Origin: Bos javanicus
Taxonomy: Eukaryota > Chordata > Mammalia > Artiodactyla > Bovidae
DNA length: 64,000 nucleotides
Reading direction: 5' to 3'
NCBI RefSeq assembly: GCF_032452875.1
Contig: NC_083885.1
Location: 64,959,625 to 65,023,624 of the forward strand
This document shows positions 56,466 through 64,000 of this stretch, in pieces; position 1 is the stretch's first letter; each line of letters opens with the position of its first letter. The notes under the pieces were generated by a model. The model saw nothing but the letters and a program-made list of their open reading frames with translations, searched no databases and had not been told where the DNA came from. A program made the position numbers and the translations under genes.

Positions 56466-56735
56466 TAGGATGCTGAAGCTGAAACTCCAGTCCTTTGGCC
56501 ACCTCATGCGAAGAGTTGACTCATTGGAAAAGACTCTGATGCTGGGAGGGATTAGGGGCAGGAGGAGAAGGGGACGACAGAGGATGAGATGGCTGGATGG
56601 CATCACCGACTCCATGGACGTGAGTTTGAGTGAACTCCAGGAGTTGGTGATGGACAGGGAGGCCTGGCGTGCTGCGATTCATGGGGTCGCAAAGAGTCGG
56701 ACACGACTGAGCGACTGAACTGAACTGAACTGAAG
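56466..56735 (+). mobile_element. BovB LINE 3' end
   Basis: Sense copy, from 'aggatgctgaagctgaaact' to 'gagtcggacacgactgagcg', with a (ACTGA)n tail at the right end. Confidence 0.9.
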
Positions 56736-56951
56736 TACACAACAGCACAGTTTCTTTATTCATTTTTACCTATCTGGCAACTCTTTTTAAATATTGTCTT
56801 TACCCTTCCCTCCAAACTGTTAATGCATCATGTTTTCAAATATGAAAATAATCACATTTTTAAACCGAACTCTGAGTGTGTCTAAGGTTTCAGCAAGCCT
56901 TGAGGTCTTGGCTTCATTTTCTGACTTCTCAGACTCAGTGACTCTTACTCA

Positions 56952-56983
56952 CACTTGATCTTAGCAAAAGGCCGAGAAGCGAT
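56952..56983 (-). ncRNA. U2 snRNA 5' fragment, tailless retro-pseudogene
   Basis: The minus strand reads ATCGCTTCTCGGCCTTTTG, then CTAAGATCAAGTG. This is the first 33 or so nucleotides of U2 snRNA with one G missing. It is flanked by perfect 16-base direct repeats CAGTGACTCTTACTCA at 56936-56951 and 56984-56999. There is no poly(A) and nothing beyond the U2 5' end. It is a retroposed fragment, not a working snRNA gene. Confidence 0.93.
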
Positions 56984-56999
56984 CAGTGACTCTTACTCA

Positions 57000-58157
57000 A
57001 ACTTCATTGATTTCTTTTCACCCACTGTCACAAATAAATTTCTCTAGAACCATTTCTGCCACTTCCCTTGAAAAACTATAAAATTATTAATAACATTTAA
57101 TAACATCCATTTAACAAGTATTTTTCCAAAGACAAATCTCAACTGCCTGTGTATATACTGCTGCAGTAATTTACAGGTGAGATGATAAACCATTTCCCAG
57201 CAAGGAGATGAGGTCATGGAATCACAAACCTTTATATCAGGGATAAGCTGGCCCCTTTGCACACATGGTCAGATTCTGAGGGGCATACACTGTCCTGGCA
57301 GAAGATGGCACGAGATAAGTTCTGCTTCTGTTAGAGAGGTTTCACATTCTTAATAACTGACTATTCAGGCAGGAAAGACATTTTCTGTGGGAACCAGGGG
57401 CACCTCATAATCCTTTTAAGCTACTTTGGTGATTGCAAACATCCCTTTTCCACGTTTCCCATCCTAAGCCCCTTTGGGGGCTTTTCATATTGTGTTTGAG
57501 CGAACCTACTGAAACTCATGGAAAGCAGAGTGTTCATGTTTTTGACAAGAAACAAGACAGCTGACAACTATGAGACGATGCTGAGTAGCATTGCAGTATG
57601 GTGGGTCCCTTTCTACGTGCAGTCATTGGAAGTTTGCTACGATTCATGCAGTCTGAAATAATAGGTCTCGAAACATTTCTGTGACATGCCCTAGATTACA
57701 TTCCAAGGAACTCTGGGTATAATAAGCCCTTTGAGAGGCAGCAAAACCCCGCTGACTTTACAGCTTCAGAACCTCCTTTCCCAGAGCCCTTTCCATCCTC
57801 CCTTAGCCTTTAGCCACATTCTGGAACTACCAACTTTGAGAAAGTGCAGGTAACTAAGGTAGTGGAAACTACTCTGTCCACAAGGCTGTGCAGCTATGAC
57901 CATGCACCAGAGAGACTTCTGGGTAATGTAGCTTCCTCTGCCAACACTACCTACCAACACTTGGAGAGTAAGTCACTTCCTACTGGACCTGTAAAAGCCA
58001 AGAGGCACCCTCAGGGACACCAGGAAAAGAGTTCCCTGCTCCAGCCATGGGAGAGCCTTCGGTTACTCTTAAGTGGGATGCTCCTAAATTTGTAGAGTCT
58101 TGGAAAAGCCCACAAAGCTTAGGGACCTGTAATTTCAGATAGCAATATATTTGTAAT
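57000..58157. other. Gene-free stretch with a ZNF143-type motif
   Basis: No coding pattern. GACTTCTGGGTAATGTAGC at 57914-57932 is the complement of a ZNF143/THAP11-type element similar to the one at 9642-9660. There is no CpG island around it. Confidence 0.4.
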
Positions 58158-58352
58158 AGTGGTCAAGAACCCGCCAGTCAATGCAGGAGACATAAGAGAA
58201 GCAGGTTCGATCCTTGGGTCAGGAAGGTCCCCTGGAGGAGGGCACAGCAATTCACTCCAATATTCTTGCCTGGAGAATCCCATGGACAGAAGAGCCTGGC
58301 AGGCTACAGTCCATAGGGTCACCAGGAGTCGGACTGAAGTGACTTGGCATGT
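58158..58352 (+). mobile_element. Bov-tA SINE
   Basis: Sense copy ('caagaacccgccagtcaatg' to 'ccaggagtcggactgaagtg'). Confidence 0.9.
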
Positions 58353-59619
58353 ACACACGAACCACATCTAGTTCTAATCTACACACCAAAATGGACACAT
58401 CGTATGGCACTCTATGTCCACTCATAGCTGTCACCTCTCGTTGCCTGTAAAATACATGTAGACTAAATTTTTAGAGACTGTTTTGTGACCTTCAACATGC
58501 TAAAGACCCCAGACAGGGCATGAGGGAGAGTTGGAGAAGGGGTATCTTTCCTGCCTTGATAATGAGTGATTGTGGTCCAACCTAGCAAACAACACTTATT
58601 GAAATGTTTATTATTCTGAGTTTCTTTCAAAAGCTGAAGCCCAGCCTAAAGGAGAGCAAATTATTGTACACCATTTCCTGCCAGGATACATCACTAAACA
58701 CTGAAAGATGATAGATGACAAATTTTATGCATATTTTACCACACCAAAATGATTAGTGATAAAAAAAATGGATAAGAACTTTTATGACACAAACACATAG
58801 CTGAAAAACACTACAAGAAAAAAAGCCAAATAAGAAAAATAAAGAAAGACAGGCCAATGGACGCTTGGCTCAAAATTTTTTAAGATATTAATTTCCTATG
58901 AAACAATTTAAATTTCCTTAAACTTCACTTACCCACTTTAAACAACTTTTTCTCAGAGTGATTGTCAGAAAATGCAGCTCTAGTATATAACAGGGCCTTG
59001 TTTATTCCTGTACTATGCCATGCTTTTGCACACACAAAATATTAAATATAATACTAAAAATACATTTTAAATATATACAAAAAAATGCATTTACTGAAAG
59101 CAGCCATCCTTGAATAACAATAAAGTTCTAGAAAATATAAACTGTATTGGGAATCCCCTGGCAGTCCAATGGTTAGGACTCTGCTGTTTAACTCCTGAGG
59201 TCCTGGGTTCAGTCCCTGGTAGGGAAATTAAGATCCTGCAAGCTGCATGGTTTGATTAAAAAAAAAAAAATTCACACTGTAATAGCTCCCTGGAGATGGC
59301 AGGTTGGCTAGGACTGAGAGAGAGAATACAAAGGAGTCAGTGGAAATTCTATAAGTAATGGACATGTTCATTATTATGATGTTGGTGATGGTCCTCTTAT
59401 GCACTCGTGTGAAAATACATTTTACACTTTCAAGAATGGTTTAATATGTGTCAGTACCTCAGTAAATATGTCAATAAAATTTGGATTTCTTCCTCTACAA
59501 ATATCTGGCAAAGTACTAGTAGTATTGACTCCATCAGCACCCTTCCCTATGGCTTAGGTGGGTCAATTCTGATTCCTTCTCAAAGCAGAAGGAAGTACTA
59601 ACAAATGCTTCAACATGGG
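58353..59619. other. Intergenic AT-rich DNA, one SINE
   Basis: No gene seen; a CHR SINE lies at 59148-59270. Confidence 0.4.
59148..59270 (+). mobile_element. CHR-type tRNA-Glu SINE, short copy with A tail
   Basis: 'gggaatcccctggcagtcca' to 'gcatggtttgattaaaa' with poly(A). Confidence 0.8.
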
Positions 59620-59888
59620 GACATTATGCTAAGCTAAATAAGCCAGTTGCAAAGAGATGAAAAATGTATGATTACACTTGTATAAAGTATCCAGAGTAAT
59701 CAAATTGATAGAGGCAGGTCTGGTAGGGAGGGCATAGGAAGAGATCTTGTTTAATGGGTGTAGAGTTTTATTTTTGCCAGATGACAGGAATTCTGGAGAT
59801 CAGTTGTGCAAAATGTGAGTTTTTACACATACTAAACTGTACAATTAAAAAGGACGAGGGTGAATTTTGTTACATGTATTTTACCACA
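59620..59888 (+). mobile_element. Old L1 3' end
   Basis: 'ctaaataagccagttgcaaa', 'taatgggtgtagagtttta' and 'acatgtattttaccac' follow an L1 3' UTR in sense order. Confidence 0.6.
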
Positions 59889-60219
59889 GGCAAAATTGAG
59901 CAGATATTTTGCTGAAGTCTTTCGCCTTTTGCAACAATCTGCTGTGAACTTTTTGGTGCTGAATGAGGTGGAAGTTTTGGCTGAACTTACTTTAAATTGC
60001 TGCACAAATAAAGTCTTTATCCATTGTGAAATCTCTGATGGGCAACAGGGCTAAGTTTCACCTAAAGACTTGTCCACGCTCATTGCTCTCAGAAGGCCTT
60101 CCTTCACTGTGAACTCTTGATGTCTGAGAGGTGTACCAAAAAATTTCCCATGTTTCCTGTACTCTTAAGGTCCACTCCAAATCAACTCATAGGGTGCTTC
60201 TCCAGTGTACAGAGTTTGG

Positions 60220-60428
60220 CGTTCTTGCATGCTAAGTTGCTTCAGTCTTGTCCAATTCTGTGCAGCCCTATGGACTGTAGCCTTCCAGGCTCTTTTGTCC
60301 ATGGGATTCTCCAGGCAAGAATACTGGAGTGGGTTGCCATGCCCTCCTTCAGGGGATTTTCCACACCCAGGGGTCAAACCAGCATCTCTTGTGTCTCCTG
60401 CATTGGCAGGCAAGTTCTTTACCACTAG
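60220..60428 (-). mobile_element. Bov-tA SINE with target-site duplication
   Basis: Complement copy flanked by GAGTTTGG (60212-60219 and 60429-60436), inserted in the zinc-finger pseudogene. Confidence 0.92.
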
Positions 60429-60514
60429 GAGTTTGGACTAGCACCTAAAGAATCTACCATATTCTCTGAATTCATTAGGTTTTTACCACTGTGAATTCTT
60501 GCTCAATGAGGTTG

Positions 60515-62858
60515 TTCAGTTCAGTTCAGTCGTTCAGTCATGTCTGACACTTTGCAACCCTATGGACTGTAGCACACCAGGCCTCCCTGTCCATCACCAA
60601 CTCCCTGAGTTTACTCAAACTGATGTCCATTGAGTTGTTGATGCCATCCAACCATCTGATCCTCTGTCATCCCCTTCTCCTGCCTTCAATCTTTGCCAGC
60701 ATCAGGGTGTTTTCAAATGAGTTAGTTTGGCCACGCATCAGGTGGCCAAAATACCGGAGTTTCAGCTTCAACATCAGTCCTTCCAATGAATATTCAGGAC
60801 TGATTTCCTTTAGGATGGACTGGTTGGATCTCCTTGCAGTCCAAAGGATTCTCAAGAGTCTTCACCAACACTACAGTTCAAAAGCATCAATTCTTCAGTG
60901 CTCAGTTTTCTTTATAGTCCAACTCTCTTTATAGTCCAACATCCATACATGACTACTGGAAAAACCATAGCTTTGACTAGACAGATCTTTGCTGGCAAAG
61001 TAATGTCTCTCTCTGGTTTTTAATATGCTGTCTAGGTTGGTCATAGCTTTTCTTCCAAGGAGCTAGCGTCTTTTAATTTCATGGCTGCAGTCACCATCTG
61101 CAGTGATTTTGGAGCCAAAAACAATAAAGTCTGTCACTGTTTCCACCATTTCCCCATCTATTTGCCATGAAGTGATGGGACCAGATGCCATGATCTTAGT
61201 TTTCTGAATGTTGTGCTTTAAGCCAACTTTTTCACTCTCCTCTTTCATTTTCATCAAGAGGCTCCTTAATTCTTCTTCGCTTTCTGCAAAAAGGGTGGTG
61301 TTATCTGCATAACAGCAGATTCTCCTGGCAATCTTGATTCCAGCTTGTGCTTCACCCAGCCCAGCATTTCTCGTGTACTCTGCTGTTGTGGTCCTTTAAC
61401 AGACCGGAACCTGGTGGTCCGGAGTCGATGATAAGAAAGTGAAAGATTGAAAGAAGCTAATATTCCCTGGTTTATGCAGAGAACCAATAAAACCCTAGAA
61501 CAGGGCTTGCACCACTCACGAGGCCACAGGGCGCCCTCTCGAGGAGGTCTTGAAAGCCCAGGCAGGAGAGTGAGCTTGGTGGGTTTCCACGCTCCAGAGA
61601 ATTAGCCGGAGGGAGGGAGGGAGGGGGAGAGAGAGAGAGAAAGACAGACACGGGGACCCAAGCCTCTGGTGGAGCAAGGGTGCTTTAAGATCTTTCTAGG
61701 AGTATATATATAGGCTGTGTACAAGGAATTTCTTTCGACAACGATAAAGATCAGAAAACCAAACGTACAGCAACCCTTATCAAGGGAACAAGGGCTTAAC
61801 AATGGTCCTAAGGTCAGGAGACAATCCATATCTCAGGAAAGAGGACTGAGACTAAGCCGTTTTGTCGTAAGGAGAATATTTACTGAAGGATTCATGCATG
61901 CATTTCATTCTACGACCTCAGTGCTGGGAGCAGCGTGCTGTTCCACTCATTCCTGTTGCCAGGAACTGATAAGGAACAGAGGATTTATGAGAAACAGCAC
62001 GCAGGAATCCTCTTGTTAAACGTTCCCTGACACTCTGCATATAAGTTAAATAAGCAGGGTGACAATATACAGCCTTGACATACTCCTTTCCCAACTTGGA
62101 ACCAGTCTGTTGTTCCATGTCCAATTCTAACTGTTGCTTCCTGACCTGAATACAGATTTCTCAAGAGATACCAAGGGAATTAGAGATTAATATTAATGTA
62201 ATTAAACTAGAGATACCAAGGGAACATTTCATGCAAAGATGGGCACAATAAAGGACAGAAATGGTATGGACCTAACAGAAGCAGAAGATATTAAGGAGAG
62301 GTGGCAAGAATACACAGAACTATACAAAAAAGACCTTCACGACCTAGATAATCACGATGGTATGATCACTCACCTAAAGCCAGACATCCTGGAATGCAAA
62401 GTCAAGTGGGCCTCAGGAAGTGTCACTATGAACAAAACTAGTGGAGGTGATGGAATTCCAGTTGAGCTATTTCAATTCCTAAAAGATGATGCTGTGAAAG
62501 TGCTGCACTCAATTTGAGAGCAAATTTGAAAAACTCAGCAGTGGCCACAGGACTGGAAAAGGTCAGTTTTCATTCCAGTCCCAAAGAAAGGCAATGCCAA
62601 AGAATGCTCAAACTACCGCACAATTGCACTCATCTCACTTTCTAGTAACGTAAAGCTCAAAATTCTCCAAGCCAGGCTTCAACAGTATGTGAACCATGAA
62701 CTTCCAGATGTTCAAGCTGGTTTTAGAAAAAGCAGAGGAACCAGAGATCAAATTGCCAACATCCGTCGGATCATTGAAAAAGCAAGAAAGTTCCAGAAAA
62801 AACATCTATTTCTGCTTTATTGACTATGCCAAAGCCTTTGACTCTGGGGATCACAACA
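60515..62858 (-). mobile_element. BovB LINE with inverted 5' part (twin-priming structure)
   Basis: 3' segment, minus strand: 60515-61383 and 62033-62168, ending at the left in (TTCAG)n. 5' segment, plus strand: about 62169-62858, encoding reverse-transcriptase sequence (SGGDGIPVELFQFLKDD, then YAKAFDSGDHNK). In BovB coordinates the two parts nearly abut: DHNK ends one and the RNLYAGQ region begins the other. The six bases AGGTTG occur at both outer ends (60509-60514 and 62859-62864). A short filler repeat (GAGATACCAAGGGAA) marks the inversion point. A solo LTR is nested inside. Confidence 0.85.
61384..62032 (-). mobile_element. Solo LTR of an endogenous retrovirus (class II type)
   Basis: 649 bp with TGT...ACA ends and a 6-base target duplication CTCTGC (61378-61383 and 62033-62038). 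On the minus strand it has a TATA-like TATATATATACTCC, then a CT-rich stretch, and TTTTATTGG near the end (on the other strand CCAATAAAAC). The 6-bp duplication suits a betaretrovirus-like (ERVK) element. No internal viral genes remain, so it arose by recombination between two LTRs. It split a BovB that was already present. Confidence 0.88.
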
Positions 62859-63770
62859 AGGTTGGGGTTGTTCCTAAAGAGTTCTCCACGTTAAAGGCGC
62901 TCATATTGTCCTCATTGTGGGTTTTCTGGTGATGTAGGAGGTGGGACTTCCTAACGAAGGCCTTTTGACATTTTCTGCATGTATAAGGCCTTTCTCCAGT
63001 ATGGGTTTTCTGATGCTGAAAAAGTACATTCTTGTGGCTAAACACTTTCCCATACTCTCTACACTCATCAGGCCTCTCTTCCATGTGATTTCTCCAATGT
63101 TTAATGAAATTGGAGTGGTACTGAAAGAATTTACCACATTTGCTACATTTATGAGGCCTTTCTCCAATATGATTTTGCCAATGGTTAACAAGCTTGTACT
63201 TGTACAAGAAGAATTCCCCACATTCACAGACTGGCTTATAAAGAACAAAACAGAAAAATCATAAGGCTTTTCTACAGTAGGAGTTCTTTGATATCCAGTG
63301 AGTGTGGAGGTATACCAAAAGAATTTCCCACATTTCCTGCACTCATAAAGCCTTTCAGTGCCATGAATGCTGATGTTTAATGAGGGATGTGCACCTAAAT
63401 AATTTCCCACATTCACTGCACTTGGCCTTTCTCCAGTATGAATTCTCTCATGCTTAATGAGTGTTGACTTAAAGAATTTCCCACTTTCACCACACTTATA
63501 AGGCCTTCTTACATTGTGACCTCTCTGATGTCTGATGAATGTGGAGCTGTACATGAAAGTTTTCCCACATTTGCTTACTCATAAGGGCTTTCTCCAGTGT
63601 GAATTCTCTGATATTTTATAAAGTAGGCTTTGTCCTTGAAGCATTTCCCGCATTTGCTGTGCTCATAAAGCTGTATTCCAGTGCGGATTTTTTGGTGCTC
63701 ACCAAGTATCTGTTTTCAGCTGAAGGCTTTCCCACACTGAGTGCACCTGTAATCACGGGCATGGCTACTA

Positions 63771-64000
63771 GTGACAGTGAGCATTGTGGCAAAGGCTGTT
63801 TCCAGAGCTGTCAATACCTGACAGCAAATGTGACGCTACATTCCAAGAGCTATATGCATATGTGCAGACCTCAAGGCATCTCATGTACAGGTCAAATGTA
63901 GAAGATGCAAAGGGTCCAATGAAATGGAACATGTGACAAATGAAGGCCCCTACTGGTGTGCTTAGAGTGTGGCAACAGAAAGAAAAATGCAGAAGAAAAG
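63771..64000 (-). other. Probable spacer region upstream of the pseudogene's fingers
   Basis: No clear finger. In the exon's reading direction this would be the region before the first finger, but identity is too low to assign residues. Confidence 0.3.

Larger units (their letters stand above)
59889..63770 (-). pseudogene. C2H2 zinc-finger pseudogene, ZNF548-like, broken and interrupted
   Basis: Read on the minus strand from about 63770 it shows fingers RCTQCGKAFS (then stop), KCGKCFKDKAYFIKYQRIHT, MYSSTFIRHQRGH, YKCGESGKFF and YECRKCGKFFWYTS. After a frameshift near 63235 come ECGEFFLYKYKLVNHW, KCGKFFQYHSNFIKHWRNH and CRKCQKAFVRKSHLLHHQK. The last two, with the NVENSLGTTPT tail, resemble human ZNF548 (remembered KHWRNH, QKAFIRKSHLVHHQK and NVGNSLAKTPT). 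More degenerate fingers continue at 60437-60514 and 59889-60219. There are several stops and lost Cys and His residues. A SINE (60220-60428) and a BovB (60515-62858) interrupt it; removing the BovB rejoins one finger (FRNNPN + LIEQ). It lies opposite in strand to all other ZNF loci here. KRAB exons, if any survive, would be beyond the right edge. Confidence 0.85.

Noticed and set aside
56952..56983. A functional U2 snRNA gene
   Set aside because: Only about 33 of roughly 190 nucleotides are present, with a deletion, no promoter element and flanking target duplications.
62239..62517. Separate host gene encoding GTIKDRNGMDLTEAED
   Set aside because: This is BovB reverse-transcriptase sequence, the inverted 5' part of the 60.5-62.9 kb element.

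Overview
The window is ruminant (bovid) nuclear DNA. This follows from BovB (RTE) LINEs, Bov-tA and BovA2 SINEs, tRNA-Glu SINEs of the CHR type and a bovine-type L1 3' end, set among older mammalian MIR and L1 sequence. Its genes form part of a KRAB C2H2 zinc-finger cluster. From remembered human proteins, the best syntenic match is human 19q13.43 (ZNF543, ZNF304, ZNF547/ZNF548). That would be expected on cattle chromosome 18 or sheep chromosome 14, but the species cannot be fixed from the window.

Layout. 1-635: the 3' end of a ZNF543-type zinc-finger exon (+), cut by the window edge. 1.48-5.06 kb: old antisense L1. 8368-8490: a lone decayed KRAB A-box exon. 9.64-10.1 kb: a CpG-rich promoter. 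10108-25962: a four-exon KRAB-ZNF gene (+), a ZNF543 paralogue of 456 aa, cut short by a nonsense codon in its last finger. Two BovB LINEs lie in its first intron, one of them nearly full length. 27.6-29.4 kb: more antisense L1. 33.04-37.87 kb: a second KRAB-ZNF locus. Its CpG island, first exon and KRAB exon are intact, but the zinc-finger exon has decayed, leaving an open frame for a 100-aa KRAB-only protein. 43.6-49.65 kb: an intact KRAB-ZNF gene of 662 aa, very probably ZNF304. 50.2-52.5 kb: antisense L1. 52.5-59.9 kb: gene-free, with BovB, SINEs and a U2 snRNA retro-fragment. 59.9-63.8 kb: a minus-strand zinc-finger pseudogene resembling ZNF548, split by a SINE, an internally inverted BovB and a solo LTR nested inside the BovB.

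How the parts relate. The intact proteins are predicted nuclear transcriptional repressors: the KRAB A box recruits TRIM28/KAP1 and the finger array binds DNA. The cluster grew by tandem duplication. The two ZNF543-type loci share coding and 3' UTR sequence. The 31.1-36.3 kb and 41.9-48 kb blocks share upstream sequence, promoter elements, introns, KRAB exon and an old repeat just after the KRAB exon. All three promoters carry the same 11-base ETS-type motif. The copies have met different fates: intact (ZNF304), truncated (ZNF543-like), KRAB-only (33.7 kb locus) and dead (right end).

No RNA gene other than the U2 fragment, no CRISPR and no operon was seen. The most unusual items are the KRAB-only open frame, a zinc finger split by a BovB with the layout of twin priming, the tailless U2 retro-fragment, and an alternating 48/50-bp repeat made of collapsed zinc-finger units.
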